From contig NZ_CACSJJ010000007.1 of NCBI RefSeq assembly GCF_902706295.1, positions 143,033 to 207,032 on the forward strand: 64,000 nucleotides of DNA, read 5' to 3'. The notes below the pieces were generated by a model. That model searched no databases. It was not told where the DNA came from and saw nothing but the letters and a program-made list of their open reading frames with translations. The number at the start of each line of letters is the position of its first letter. The stretch's first letter is position 1. This DNA is from Arthrobacter sp. 18067. GTDB taxonomy: Bacteria > Actinomycetota > Actinomycetes > Actinomycetales > Micrococcaceae. The position numbers and the translations under genes were made by a program. This document shows, piece after piece, positions 43,174-52,482 of this stretch.

Positions 43174-44676
43174 ATGAAATCGCTGTGGTTGGACCGCGAA
43201 TCCGCTTTCACGTCCGACTCAATTCCTGATGAAAAGCACTTTGACACGATCGTTGTGGGCGCAGGCCTCACCGGAATGGTCGCAGCGCTGCTGTTGTCCC
43301 GGTCAGGCCAGCGCGTGGTGGTTTTCGAGGCCAGGACACTCGGCGCCGTCACAACGGGAAACACCACTGGAAAGCTAAGCCTCCTGCAAGGTGGTGTGCT
43401 CTCCGCGTTGCGCCGCCAGTACTCCCTCAAAGTGGTCCAGGCCTACGTGGAGGCCAACAAGTCCGGACAGGCCTGGCTCACGCAGTACATGGAACAGCAA
43501 GGCGTCCCCTTCCAGCGCCGCACAGCTGTTACGTTCGCAACCACCGACGACGGCGGCCAGCGGCTTCGCAAGGAAGCAGCCGATTCGCGGGATGCGGGTT
43601 TGGATGTGCATTTCAGCCGGGATGCCGGCCTGCCCTTCCCAGTGGTCGAAGCCCTGGAACTGGAAGACCAGGCACAGATACACCCTATGGACGTGCTGGA
43701 GACCCTCGCGAAGGACATCCGGGCGCATGGCGGGCTCATTGTTGAGGGTGTCCAAGTTCAGGATGTGGGATCAGGACTTCCCCTGGACGTGACCACACGG
43801 AAGGGCAACTTCACTGCCGACACCGTTGTGCTCGCAACGGGGACACCCATTTTGGACCGTGGCCTGTACTTCGCCAAGCTCGAGCCGAACCGCTCCTATG
43901 CGGCGGCCCTTCGAGTGCCGGGCGACATTCCACAAAGCATGTACCTTTCCATTGACGCGCCCACCCGGTCGCAGCGGACACAGCCTACCGCTGACGGTGA
44001 ATTGCTCCTGGTGGGTGGTTACGGACATCCGGGCGGCCGGGCGATTTCCCCGCAGTCACATCTTGACGAGTTGCTGGGATGGGCCAACAACCATTACCCG
44101 GGCGCCGAAGTCACCCACGCATGGTCTGCCCAGGACTACCAGGCGACCAACCTTGTTCCCTTCTTCGGGAAGCTGCCGCGGGGACACGGACGGATCTTCT
44201 TCGGTACCGGCTACAACAAGTGGGGTATGAGCAACGGGGTGGCCGCCGCCCTCTCCATCACCTCGGACATCCTTGGCGGCCAATCAGATTGGGCCACCGT
44301 CATTCATCATCGCGTCACATCGCCCAAGGGCGCGGCGGAGGCCATTCGGCATAACGCAGACATTGCCCGCCGGATGATCGAGGACAGGACCAGGCTCAGG
44401 AAGAACCCCGAAATCACCGACGAAACCCGCCCGCCCGAGGGGACTGGCGTCGTCGGACTTTACAAAGGTGAACCAGCAGCCGTGTCCACTGTGGCGGGCA
44501 AGGTCTGCCTCGTATCCGCCAGCTGCGCACACTTGGGCGGTCTCCTGAGCTGGAACGACGCGGAGAAGTCCTGGGATTGCCCCTTGCACGGCTCGCGGTT
44601 CACGGCCGAGGGCAAGTATCTCGAAGGGCCGGCAACCCATCACCTTCAAAAGTCAGTGGGCAAGAAGAAGGATTAG
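43174..44676 (+). CDS. FAD-dependent oxidoreductase with C-terminal Rieske domain
   Basis: About 500 residues from ATG at 43174, with GAGAGG upstream. The DAO-type FAD domain starts FDTIVVGAGLTGMVAALLLS (GxGxxG dinucleotide fold, about residues 24-43). The last 90 residues form a Rieske [2Fe-2S] domain with CAHLGG and CPLHGSRF as cluster ligands. This combination is widespread in bacteria, and its substrate is generally undefined. The stop overlaps the convergent stop of the coiled-coil gene. Confidence 0.92.
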   Translation: MKSLWLDRESAFTSDSIPDEKHFDTIVVGAGLTGMVAALLLSRSGQRVVVFEARTLGAVTTGNTTGKLSLLQGGVLSALRRQYSLKVVQAYVEANKSGQAWLTQYMEQQGVPFQRRTAVTFATTDDGGQRLRKEAADSRDAGLDVHFSRDAGLPFPVVEALELEDQAQIHPMDVLETLAKDIRAHGGLIVEGVQVQDVGSGLPLDVTTRKGNFTADTVVLATGTPILDRGLYFAKLEPNRSYAAALRVPGDIPQSMYLSIDAPTRSQRTQPTADGELLLVGGYGHPGGRAISPQSHLDELLGWANNHYPGAEVTHAWSAQDYQATNLVPFFGKLPRGHGRIFFGTGYNKWGMSNGVAAALSITSDILGGQSDWATVIHHRVTSPKGAAEAIRHNADIARRMIEDRTRLRKNPEITDETRPPEGTGVVGLYKGEPAAVSTVAGKVCLVSASCAHLGGLLSWNDAEKSWDCPLHGSRFTAEGKYLEGPATHHLQKSVGKKKD

Positions 44677-45650
44677 CTGAGTCGATCGACGCGCCGCTTG
44701 GCTTGGTCTGCTGCGCGTCGCTTTTGCGTGGCTGCCCGCACCGCGAGCTTCTTCCCCGACTCGGCGGTTTCCGCGTCACGGGTGAGTCCAATCAGTTCCG
44801 CTTCCAGGGACGCCAAGCGCTTCCTAACGTCTTCGATGTCGGATTTGAGGTTTGTTCTGCGGGCTGAGAGCGCATTGACGAGGTCCCACGCTTGGGACGC
44901 AGCTTCCTCGGCAATGCGAGCCTCTTTGTTGGCGTCTTCGAATTCGCTCCGTGCTTCCTTCAGCGCTGCCTGTTGTTTGGCTGCACGGCGATCCGCCAGG
45001 GATGTCGCCTGCTCTTGTTGTGCCTTCTCCGGCGCAGGCGCTCCTTGGGCCCGCGATTTTGGGGTCTTTGTGCCGGAACTCGCGGGGCTTCTCCTGGCCG
45101 CCGGCTTCGCGGTGGTCTCTTGTCCGGGCGCAGCTTGGTCCTCGGGGCCAGCCGCAGCAACGGCACCGGTCAGGTCAACGGTTTCAAAGCCGCTGCCGCT
45201 CAGCCCGCGTACCAGCCGGCCCGTTGCCACGGCGGCGGCGGCGCCGGCATCAGCCATCGCGGCCCTGAACGTTTGCTCCGCATCTGCAGCTGCGGCGGCA
45301 CTCAACGGTGCACCCAGTTCGCCGGCGAGGTCCTTCGCTGCATGTACTGCCGCGGTCAGCTGTCCTTGCCGCTGCTGACCCAGCTCGCGAAATGCCTCCG
45401 CGTCGCCCTCCTCTTGGGCGTTTCGGAGGGAAACGCCAAAACGCACGACGCCGTCAATCACCTCGGGTTTGTGAACGGCCAGCATGTTGATTGCCCAGGC
45501 GCCGGCGGCAGGCTTGGGGAGGCTGCCGATCCCTTTCGCAAGGTCCTTATCGCCGTCGTCCTTGGCTTTGCGGACCAGGGCAGTTCGCTCAGTTGTGAAG
45601 TCACGGGGCGCTACGGCGTACAGCTCCTGGGCGGCGTCGCGGAGGTCCAT
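44673..45650 (-). CDS. Coiled-coil hypothetical protein conserved in actinobacteria
   Basis: 325 residues. An N-terminal helical domain (YAVAPRDFTTERTALVRKAK, then KPAAGAWAINMLAVHKPEVI) is followed by an Ala/Pro-rich linker and a long coiled coil (residues about 210-325, RRAAKQQAALKEARSEFEDA and onward). There is no signal or membrane segment. The function is unknown. Proteins with this layout are common in this lineage, but I know of no characterised member. Confidence 0.7.
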   Translation of the reverse strand: MDLRDAAQELYAVAPRDFTTERTALVRKAKDDGDKDLAKGIGSLPKPAAGAWAINMLAVHKPEVIDGVVRFGVSLRNAQEEGDAEAFRELGQQRQGQLTAAVHAAKDLAGELGAPLSAAAAADAEQTFRAAMADAGAAAAVATGRLVRGLSGSGFETVDLTGAVAAAGPEDQAAPGQETTAKPAARRSPASSGTKTPKSRAQGAPAPEKAQQEQATSLADRRAAKQQAALKEARSEFEDANKEARIAEEAASQAWDLVNALSARRTNLKSDIEDVRKRLASLEAELIGLTRDAETAESGKKLAVRAATQKRRAADQAKRRVDRLS

Positions 45651-45710
45651 GAACTCATCCTAGGGTTTCATCCCGGGGGCGCATGGGACCGAATCCGCGT
45701 TCCGGCGATG

Positions 45711-45726
45711 CTTAGGGTAGCCTAAG
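45711..45726. promoter_or_regulatory. Palindrome upstream of the DedA-like gene (DtxR/IdeR-box-like)
   Basis: cttagg-gtag-cctaag ends four bases before the GTG start at 45731. It resembles the TTAGG...CCTAA arms of actinobacterial iron-regulator operators but lacks the full 19-bp consensus. Confidence 0.35.
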
Positions 45727-45730
45727 TCGG

Positions 45731-46219
45731 GTGGACCAGATCACGAGCTTGCCCTTCGGTGTCGCCCTCGCGGTGCTCTTCGCGATTGTCATGATCCGCG
45801 TCAATGTTACGTACTGGATTGGCCGGGGCGCCGTGGCCGGTTTCGCCCACACCCGCTTCGGGAAGTCCTTGGAGCGTCCCAAAGCAGCCCGTGCCCAAGC
45901 CCTGATCCAGCGATGGGGTCCGTACGCCGTCGTACTTTCTTTCCTGACCATCGGCCTCCAGACAGCCATTAATCTTGCAGCCGGCGCGGCTCGAATGCCG
46001 CTGCGACGCTACCTGCCGGCCGCCGTCGCCGGGTCTGTCATCTGGGCGTTTCTTTACGCGACCGTCGGACTTGCCGCCCTGGAGGCGTGGCTGGCGGTAG
46101 CAGCGGCGTCGCCCGTTGGGGCAGGTGTGGGAGTTGTCGCGCTGACTGCCGTCATTGTCTGGGTGGTGGTGGTTCGCAGGCGTCGTTCTGCGGACAAATC
46201 AGCGGATACAGTGGTCTGA
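45731..46219 (+). CDS. DedA/VTT-like small membrane protein
   Basis: 162 residues from a GTG. The VTT (SNARE-associated) pattern is seen in IGRGAVAGFAHTRFGKSLER, then WGPYAVVLSFLTIGLQTAIN, LAAGAARMPLRRYLPAAVAG and SVIWAFLYATVG. Four hydrophobic segments place it in the cytoplasmic membrane. DedA family proteins are linked to lipid-carrier flipping and membrane homeostasis. At 162 residues it is shorter than classical DedA. A palindrome lies directly in front of its start. Confidence 0.78.
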   Translation: MDQITSLPFGVALAVLFAIVMIRVNVTYWIGRGAVAGFAHTRFGKSLERPKAARAQALIQRWGPYAVVLSFLTIGLQTAINLAAGAARMPLRRYLPAAVAGSVIWAFLYATVGLAALEAWLAVAAASPVGAGVGVVALTAVIVWVVVVRRRRSADKSADTVV

Positions 46220-46251
46220 GTTCTACTGCTGGATCGGCGAAAGGCTCGGGG

Positions 46252-47055
46252 TTGACTACTGTATTACCGGAACTGGCGGATGGCGATTCCTACTACGAAT
46301 CGTTGGGCGAGGGACGCTACCGTTCCACGATCCATGCCCAGGGCGCTTGGAATCCCCATGAACAACACATGGCTCCGGCCTCCGGCATCCTTGCCGATGC
46401 CCTTGTCAGGCATGAGCCCAGGGACGACGTCCGCCTGGCGCGGATCAGTTACGAAATCCTCGGACTGATTCCAGGCGGCGAGTTCCAGGTCACCACCTCG
46501 ACACTGAGGCCGGGACGGACGATTGAGCTCATCCAGGCCGAACTCACCGCCGGAGGCAGGGTCGCGATCCGCGCCGCAGCTTGGCGCATGGTCACCAGCG
46601 ATACGAGTGCGGTAGCCGCGGTGGAAGACGAACCCATGCCCGCCCCGGATGAGTGCAAGCCTTGGGACGGAGCCAGCGTGTGGCCCGGCGGTTACATCCG
46701 CTCGTTGGAGATGCGTTTGGCGGAGGGGCATCGCCCGGGATCCGGCAAGGTGTGGATCCGGACCTCCCACCCGCTGACGGACCAGCAGGACAGCACGGAT
46801 CTTGCGCGGTTGATGGGCCTGGTGGACACCGCCAACGGGATTGCCGCCCGGGTTCCTCCGGGGGAGAACAGCTATATCTTCCCCAACGTTGACTTGCAGA
46901 TCCACATGTACCGGGCACCGTCCGGTGAATGGCTGGGACTGGACAACAAAGTCTCCTTCGGATCCGACGGCATCGGCCTGACGTCCACTGTGCTCCACGA
47001 CGTCAGCGGACCGTTCGGCAGGGCCGAGCAAATCCTGACGTTGAGGAAGAGCTGA
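46252..47055 (+). CDS. Acyl-CoA thioesterase family protein (tandem hotdog)
   Basis: About 267 residues from TTG at 46252, where family similarity starts (DSYYESLGEGRYRSTIHAQG); the open frame upstream is a shadow of the DedA-like gene. Two hotdog halves are visible. The first includes GAWNPHEQHMAPASGILADA and a central helix; the second includes DLARLMGLVDTANGIAARVP. Such proteins hydrolyse acyl-CoA thioesters in the cytoplasm. It overlaps the lipoate ligase-like gene by one base (TGATG). Confidence 0.82.
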   Translation: MTTVLPELADGDSYYESLGEGRYRSTIHAQGAWNPHEQHMAPASGILADALVRHEPRDDVRLARISYEILGLIPGGEFQVTTSTLRPGRTIELIQAELTAGGRVAIRAAAWRMVTSDTSAVAAVEDEPMPAPDECKPWDGASVWPGGYIRSLEMRLAEGHRPGSGKVWIRTSHPLTDQQDSTDLARLMGLVDTANGIAARVPPGENSYIFPNVDLQIHMYRAPSGEWLGLDNKVSFGSDGIGLTSTVLHDVSGPFGRAEQILTLRKS

Positions 47056-47798
47056 TGCCGGCCGAGGCGCGCGGCCAGCTCACGGCGTATCGCCAACCGG
47101 AATCGATGGGTGCGGCAGAGGACCTCGATTTCGCCCTGGAACTGTTGCAGCGTGCCCGCAGCGGGCGGCTGGGTCCTTCCCTTCGCCTGTATCGTCCGCA
47201 GCCCACGGTGGCGTTCGGGCAGCGGGACGCGAACCTTCCTGGTTTCCCTGCAGCGGAGGAGGCCTGTCGGGAGCTTGGGTTCGAACCCCTGATACGGAAA
47301 GCCGGAGGACGGGCAGCCGCATATCACCAGGGCACCTTGGTGATTGACCACATTGAGCCGCATCCTGACGCGATCGTTCGGGCCAAGGCTCGCTTTTCCG
47401 AGTTTGGTGAGTTGCTGGCTGGTGCGCTTCGCAGCGTCGGTGTCCATGCCGCCGTCGGCGAAATCCCGGGAGAGTACTGCCCTGGCGAGTTCAGCGTCCA
47501 TGGCGAAGATCCCGATTTCCCGGCGCACAGCATCAAACTGATAGGCACCGCGCAGCGGGTCGTCTCGGGTGGTTGGCTGTTCAGCTCAGTGATTGTCGTG
47601 GAGAACTCCCAACCGATCCGTGACGTCCTGACGGCGAGTTACGCCGCACTTGGCCTCGAATGGGATGCCGCAACCGCCGGTGCGGCCAACGACCTGCTGC
47701 CGCATTTGGATGTGCAGACTGTCGAGGAAGCAGTCATTGAGGCCTACCGCGGTTATGCGGACGTCGTCGACGGCGACTTCCGCAGCCTGGTGGGCTAG
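47055..47798 (+). CDS. Lipoate-protein ligase A / octanoyltransferase family protein
   Basis: 247 residues from ATG at 47055. The BPL/LPL catalytic fold shows LRLYRPQPTVAFGQRDANLP, RKAGGRAAAYHQGTLVI, and the lysine-containing HSIKLIGTAQRVVSGGWLFS. A cysteine in EIPGEYCPGEFSV is like that of LipM/LipL acyltransferases. It attaches or transfers lipoyl or octanoyl groups to lipoate-dependent proteins. Coupling to a thioesterase gene is unusual and hints at an acyl-handling pair. The exact subfamily is uncertain. Confidence 0.83.
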   Translation: MPAEARGQLTAYRQPESMGAAEDLDFALELLQRARSGRLGPSLRLYRPQPTVAFGQRDANLPGFPAAEEACRELGFEPLIRKAGGRAAAYHQGTLVIDHIEPHPDAIVRAKARFSEFGELLAGALRSVGVHAAVGEIPGEYCPGEFSVHGEDPDFPAHSIKLIGTAQRVVSGGWLFSSVIVVENSQPIRDVLTASYAALGLEWDAATAGAANDLLPHLDVQTVEEAVIEAYRGYADVVDGDFRSLVG

Positions 47799-47875
47799 CG
47801 GCACCTGCACCGTTGAGCGTGTTTGGGCCCGGGTCTAGGCTGGGGTAAGCAGGGTACCCAAGCACGCGGATCGCG

Positions 47876-50212
47876 GTGAAACAGATGGGCCGGAAGAGAC
47901 ACCCGATTGAGGATTCTGACGCAGGCATCAGCGTCAGTCCGCCCAAGAGGTCCGCGGCCGGTTTACCCAGCCTGAGCGAGACTCTTCCGCATGCCATGGC
48001 TTCCCTGGGTCCTTCCCGGGCATGGAAGACCTTGAAGGCCGTCAACCAAAAAGACGGTTTCGACTGCATGAGCTGTGCCTGGCCTGACCCGCCCGGGCGA
48101 AAGGCTGCCGAGTTCTGCGAGAACGGCGCGAAGGCCATCGGGTGGGAAGCCGAGCCGCTGAGGATTCCCACCGAGTTCTGGGCGGAGAACGCCGTCAGCT
48201 CTTTGGAACAGCGATCGGAATATTGGCTGGGGCAGCAGGGCAGGCTGGTGGAACCGGTGTACAAAGCCGCGGGATCGGACCTGTATGTTCCGGTTGGCTG
48301 GGACCAGGCTTTTGAGATCATCGCCCGGGAGCTGAACGCTCTTGAGAGCCCGGACCAGGCCACTTTCTACACCAGCGGGCGGACCAGTAACGAGGCGGCT
48401 TTCCTCTATCAACTGTTTGTCAGGGCCTTTGGAACCAACAATCTTCCCGATTGTTCCAACATGTGCCACGAATCCACAGGTGTTGCCATGGGGGAGACCA
48501 TCGGGGTGGGGAAATCGGCCGTCACCTACACGGATTTCGCCAAGGCTGACCTGATCATCATCATGGGTCAGAACCCGGGAACCTGCCACCCGCGGATGCT
48601 GACAGCACTGGAAGAGGCCAAGCTGGCCGGGGCTTCCATCGTTGCGGTGAACCCGCTGCCCGAGGCCGGCCTGATCAACTTCCGGAATCCGCAGAGGCCG
48701 CGCGGACTCATTGGCAAAGGCACCGACCTTGCCGATCAATTCCTGCAGATCCGGATTGCCGGGGACATGGCACTGTTGCAGGCTCTGTCCAAGCGCGTCC
48801 TCGACGCTGAGAGGGCGGCACCGGGAACAGTCCTGGATCGTGCCTTCATCGATGAGCATTGTCAGGGTTTCGTGGGCTTTGCGGCCCATCTGGCCACGTT
48901 GAATGAGCGCGACGTGTTGGCTGCTACGGGTCTGAGCAGTGCGGAAATCGATGAACTCGCTGGGAGATATCTCCGCGCCGACAAGGTCATCATCACCTGG
49001 GCCATGGGATTGACTCAGCACAAGAAGGCCGTCTCCACCATCAAGGAGATCATCAACCTGCTCCTGCTGCGCGGCAATATCGGCAAACCAGGGGCAGGCC
49101 CGTCCCCGATCCGGGGTCATAGCAACGTCCAAGGTGACAGGACCATGGGTATCTGGGAGAAGATGCCGCCGCGGTTCCTGGATGCCTTGGAGGCGGAGTT
49201 TGGCTTTGACCCGCCAAGGCGGTCCGGAGTGGATGCAGTAGGGAGCATCAGGGGCATGCGGGATGGCAGGATCAAGGTTTTGTTTGCCTTGGGCGGCAAC
49301 CTCGTCCACGCGATCTCAGACACCGGGGTTGCCGAAGCAGCGGTGAGGAAAACCCGGCTCTCTGTCCAGATTTCCACCAAGTTGAACCGGTCCCATGCGG
49401 TGGTGGGTGAGCAGGCGCTGATCCTGCCCTGTTTGGGGCGAACCGAGGTGGACAGGCAAGGCGGCGTTGAGCAGTTCGTGACGGTGGAGGACACGGTCTG
49501 TGCCGTACACCGCTCGGCGGGTCCCTTGGAGCCTATTGCTCCGGGCGTCATGTCCGAGGTGGCTATTGTCAGTCATCTTGCCCAAGCGGTCCTGCGCATC
49601 AAGGTGCCGGTGGATTGGGCTGGGCTCCACGCCAACTACGACACCATCAGGGACCATATCTCCCGCGTAGTGCCGGGATTCGAGAATTTCAACACGCGCA
49701 TCCGGGAGCAGGATGGCTTCGTGCTGCCCCATGGGCCCAGGGACAGCCGGACCTTCCCGACCACCACAGGTAAGGCGATGCTCTCGGTCAACGAGCTTGA
49801 GACCATTCAGATTCCCGCAGGTCGGCTGCTCTTGCAGACCGTTCGGTCCCATGACCAGTTCAACACCACTACATACTCCATGAATGATCGGTACAGGGGT
49901 ATCAAGAAAGGCCGCATGGTGTTGCTGGTCAATCCGCGGGACTTGGACGAGTTGGGCTACCAGGACGGCGGGTACGTAGACGTGCATGGCGAGGCCGACG
50001 ACGGCGTGGACCGTGTCCTGCCCCAGTTGCGTTTGGTGTCGTACCCCACTGCGCGGGGCTGCGCCGCTGCATATTTTCCGGAGGCCAATGTGCTGGTGCC
50101 GTTGGAGTCGACGGCGGAGGAAAGCAATACCCCGGCGTCGAAGTCTGTGATTATCCGGCTTGAGCCGGCTGCCGAACCGGTTTACGGAACGGCAGCCGAC
50201 CAAGGGTCCTGA
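47876..50212 (+). CDS. FdhF/YdeP-type molybdopterin oxidoreductase (formate dehydrogenase-like)
   Basis: 778 residues, the normal length for this family. The iron-sulfur-binding segment reads DCMSCAWPDPPGRKAAEFCE followed by NGAKA (about residues 63-87). NMCHESTGVAMGETIGVGKS and GQNPGTCHPRMLTALEEAKL follow, and the C-terminal molybdopterin dinucleotide domain includes TVRSHDQFNTTTYSMNDRYR. YdeP-type proteins are annotated as formate dehydrogenase alpha-like. It is convergent, six bases apart, with the formaldehyde oxidation genes that would generate formate. GTG 47876 is kept; ATG 47885 is an alternative start. Confidence 0.92.
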   Translation: MKQMGRKRHPIEDSDAGISVSPPKRSAAGLPSLSETLPHAMASLGPSRAWKTLKAVNQKDGFDCMSCAWPDPPGRKAAEFCENGAKAIGWEAEPLRIPTEFWAENAVSSLEQRSEYWLGQQGRLVEPVYKAAGSDLYVPVGWDQAFEIIARELNALESPDQATFYTSGRTSNEAAFLYQLFVRAFGTNNLPDCSNMCHESTGVAMGETIGVGKSAVTYTDFAKADLIIIMGQNPGTCHPRMLTALEEAKLAGASIVAVNPLPEAGLINFRNPQRPRGLIGKGTDLADQFLQIRIAGDMALLQALSKRVLDAERAAPGTVLDRAFIDEHCQGFVGFAAHLATLNERDVLAATGLSSAEIDELAGRYLRADKVIITWAMGLTQHKKAVSTIKEIINLLLLRGNIGKPGAGPSPIRGHSNVQGDRTMGIWEKMPPRFLDALEAEFGFDPPRRSGVDAVGSIRGMRDGRIKVLFALGGNLVHAISDTGVAEAAVRKTRLSVQISTKLNRSHAVVGEQALILPCLGRTEVDRQGGVEQFVTVEDTVCAVHRSAGPLEPIAPGVMSEVAIVSHLAQAVLRIKVPVDWAGLHANYDTIRDHISRVVPGFENFNTRIREQDGFVLPHGPRDSRTFPTTTGKAMLSVNELETIQIPAGRLLLQTVRSHDQFNTTTYSMNDRYRGIKKGRMVLLVNPRDLDELGYQDGGYVDVHGEADDGVDRVLPQLRLVSYPTARGCAAAYFPEANVLVPLESTAEESNTPASKSVIIRLEPAAEPVYGTAADQGS

Positions 50213-50218
50213 GAATGG

Positions 50219-50851
50219 TCAGTGCCCGCGGGCGATCCATTCGTCCAGATGCGGCTTCTCTGCTCCGATGGTGGTGGAGTCCCCGTGCCCTGTGCGGACC
50301 ACTGTTTCATCCGGAAGGCTGAGAAGCTTGGTCTGGATGGACTCAATGATGGTGGGGAAGTCGCTGTAGGAGCGTCCCGTGGCGCCTGGCCCGCCTTGGA
50401 AGAGGGTGTCTCCGCTGAAGAGTGTGCCTTCGCTGGGAAGGTGGAAGGACACGGACCCCGGTGAGTGCCCGGGGGTGTGAACGGCCTTCACTGTGGCGCC
50501 GGCAACGGTGAACTCCTCTCCGTCGACGATCGCTGCGTCGGGGTCAACCTCGGGGAACACCGCACGCCACAGCATCCAGTCGTCCTGGTGCAGGTGGATG
50601 GGGGCCTTGGCGAGCTCCCTGAATTGACCGGCCGAGCGAATGTGGTCGTCGTGGCCATGGGTCAGGAGGATGGCTTTGACCGTGCGGCCGTTGACAGCCT
50701 GCAGGATGGCGTCAGGATTGTGCGCGGGGTCGATCACAATGCATTCAGAGTCGTCACCGACGATCCAGACGTTGTTGTCAACGTCCCAGGTACCGCCGTC
50801 GAGCGAGAAAGTGCCGGACGTGACAACGTGATCAATTTTGAGGGTGCTCAC
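50219..50851 (-). CDS. MBL-fold hydrolase, probable S-formylmycothiol hydrolase
   Basis: 210 residues with the metallo-beta-lactamase motif THGHDDH at residues 64-70, a GHSPGS histidine, the bridging Asp in LFSGDTLF and a late TGHGDSTTI histidine, typical of glyoxalase II-like hydrolases. It starts inside the stop of the mycothiol-dependent dehydrogenase gene (GTGA, 50848-50851). In actinobacteria this partner hydrolyses S-formylmycothiol to formate and mycothiol. That specific reaction is inferred from the gene pair. Confidence 0.88.
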   Translation of the reverse strand: MSTLKIDHVVTSGTFSLDGGTWDVDNNVWIVGDDSECIVIDPAHNPDAILQAVNGRTVKAILLTHGHDDHIRSAGQFRELAKAPIHLHQDDWMLWRAVFPEVDPDAAIVDGEEFTVAGATVKAVHTPGHSPGSVSFHLPSEGTLFSGDTLFQGGPGATGRSYSDFPTIIESIQTKLLSLPDETVVRTGHGDSTTIGAEKPHLDEWIARGH

Positions 50852-51933
50852 AGTTCAACCACCGATCGGAGGACGGCGCCCTGGTGCATTTTGTCGAACG
50901 CTTCTTCGACCTGGTTGATGGTGATGCGTTCGGTGACGAACGCATCCAAGTCGAGCTTGCCCTGCTTGTACAGGTCCACGAGCATGGGGAAGTCCCGGGA
51001 GGGCAGGCAGTCTCCGTACCATGAAGACTTGAGCGATCCGCCGCGGCCAAAGACGTCAAGCAGGGGCAATTCCAGGGTCATCTCCGGGGTGGGGACGCCC
51101 ACCAGGACCACGGTTCCGGCGAGGTCGCGGGCGTAGAAGGCCTGCTTGTAGGTCTCGGGACGTCCGACGGCGTCAATCACCACGTCTGCTCCGAAGCCAC
51201 CGGTGAGCGCACGGATTTCCTCTACGGGGTCCCCTGCAGAGGAGTCGACGGTGTGTGTGGCGCCCAGTTCCTTGGCGCGTTCGAGCTTCTTGGCATCGAT
51301 GTCCACGGCGATGATGGTGGTGGCGCCTGCGAGCGCTGCTCCTGCGATGGCTGCAACGCCTACGCCTCCGCAGCCAATGACGGCAACCGAGTCGCCGCGC
51401 TTGACTCCGCCGGTGTTAAGCGCGGCTCCCAAACCGGCCATGACACCGCAGCCGAGCAGGCCGACGGCGGCGGCATCGGCGTCGGGGTCGACCTTGGTGC
51501 ATTGCCCCGCGGCGACCAAGGTCTTTTCGATGAAGGCGCCGATACCCAGTGCGGGCGAGAGCTCAGTGCCGTCTTCGAGGGTCATTTTCTGGGTGGCGTT
51601 GTGTGTGTTGAAGCAGTACTGGGCCTGGCCGCGGTTGCAGGCGCGGCAGTTGCCGCAGACTGCGCGCCAGTTGAGGACCACGCGGTCGCCGGGGGCCACG
51701 TCCGTGACGTCGGGTCCTACTGCGCTGACCACTCCGGTGGCTTCGTGGCCGAGCAGGAACGGGAAGTCGTCGCTGATGCCACCGAGTTTGTAGTGGAGGT
51801 CGGTGTGGCAGACGCCGCTGGTAAGGATGTCCACCAGGGCTTCGCCGGGTCCGGGCTCAGGGACCAGGATGGTTTCGAGGGTTGCTGGTGCGCCTTTGGA
51901 GCGGACGACGACACCTTTGACAGCGTGGACCAT
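50848..51933 (-). CDS. mscR: S-(hydroxymethyl)mycothiol dehydrogenase
   Basis: 361 residues. A zinc-dependent medium-chain alcohol dehydrogenase: catalytic zinc Cys in [10 protein letters not shown], structural zinc cysteines in [15 protein letters not shown], and the NAD fold [20 protein letters not shown]. Sequence and partner gene match the mycothiol-dependent formaldehyde dehydrogenase (MscR/AdhE2), which oxidises the formaldehyde-mycothiol adduct and also reduces S-nitrosomycothiol. It forms an operon with the MBL-fold hydrolase. Formate would then be handled by the YdeP-type enzyme encoded opposite. Confidence 0.93.
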   Translation of the reverse strand: MVHAVKGVVVRSKGAPATLETILVPEPGPGEALVDILTSGVCHTDLHYKLGGISDDFPFLLGHEATGVVSAVGPDVTDVAPGDRVVLNWRAVCGNCRACNRGQAQYCFNTHNATQKMTLEDGTELSPALGIGAFIEKTLVAAGQCTKVDPDADAAAVGLLGCGVMAGLGAALNTGGVKRGDSVAVIGCGGVGVAAIAGAALAGATTIIAVDIDAKKLERAKELGATHTVDSSAGDPVEEIRALTGGFGADVVIDAVGRPETYKQAFYARDLAGTVVLVGVPTPEMTLELPLLDVFGRGGSLKSSWYGDCLPSRDFPMLVDLYKQGKLDLDAFVTERITINQVEEAFDKMHQGAVLRSVVEL

Positions 51934-52073
51934 TGAGAGATTCCCTTCGGGCTCGCGGAGAGAGGGCCCTTAAATGGAGCAGGCCCGCTACGGATTCCCA
52001 TTCTGTCTATCACAGGTGGCAGACAGGATGTGGATTGTTCCGTGCGGGCCCAACAGCAGCCGGGTGATGGCTC

Positions 52074-52361
52074 CTAGGCGGCGAGCCGGCTCTCAACCTC
52101 GGAGGCGGAGGGGTTGGTGGCCGCAGTGCCGTCGGGGAACAGGACGGTGGGTACTGTGCGGTTGCCTCCGTTGAGCTTCTCGACGAGTTCGGCAGTGCCA
52201 TCTACTTCTTCGATGTTGATCTCGGTGTAGCCGATGCCCTTGGCGTCCAGCTGCTTCTTCAGGCGGTTGCAGTAACCGCACCACGTGGTCGAGAACATGG
52301 TGATGGTGCCGGAGTCGGGAGTGAAATCCACAGAGCTCTCCTCAGTATTGGTCGTTTTCAC
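52074..52361 (-). CDS. Mycoredoxin-like glutaredoxin
   Basis: 95 residues with the redox motif TTWCGYCNRL (Cys28 and Cys31), the cis-proline region NRTVPTVLFPDGT and the EINIEEVDGTAELVEKLNGG helix. CGYC glutaredoxin-like proteins of actinobacteria are mycoredoxins, which reduce mixed disulfides with mycothiol. It lies 140 bases upstream of the mycothiol-dependent dehydrogenase on the same strand, extending the mycothiol theme. Confidence 0.9.
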   Translation of the reverse strand: MKTTNTEESSVDFTPDSGTITMFSTTWCGYCNRLKKQLDAKGIGYTEINIEEVDGTAELVEKLNGGNRTVPTVLFPDGTAATNPSASEVESRLAA

Positions 52362-52482
52362 GGGGGTGGTTCATTCGTAACAACGGTAACCCGGGGCCGA
52401 ATAATTCCCTTCCAGCGGCGAAGCCGGGTTACGTCACACGCCTGCGCTGGTGCGTTCTTCCAGGAAAGGGCAGACTGTTCGC

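Noticed and set aside
47963..49309. 448-codon minus-strand frame
   Set aside because: Antisense to the YdeP-type molybdoenzyme, which has clear conserved motifs.
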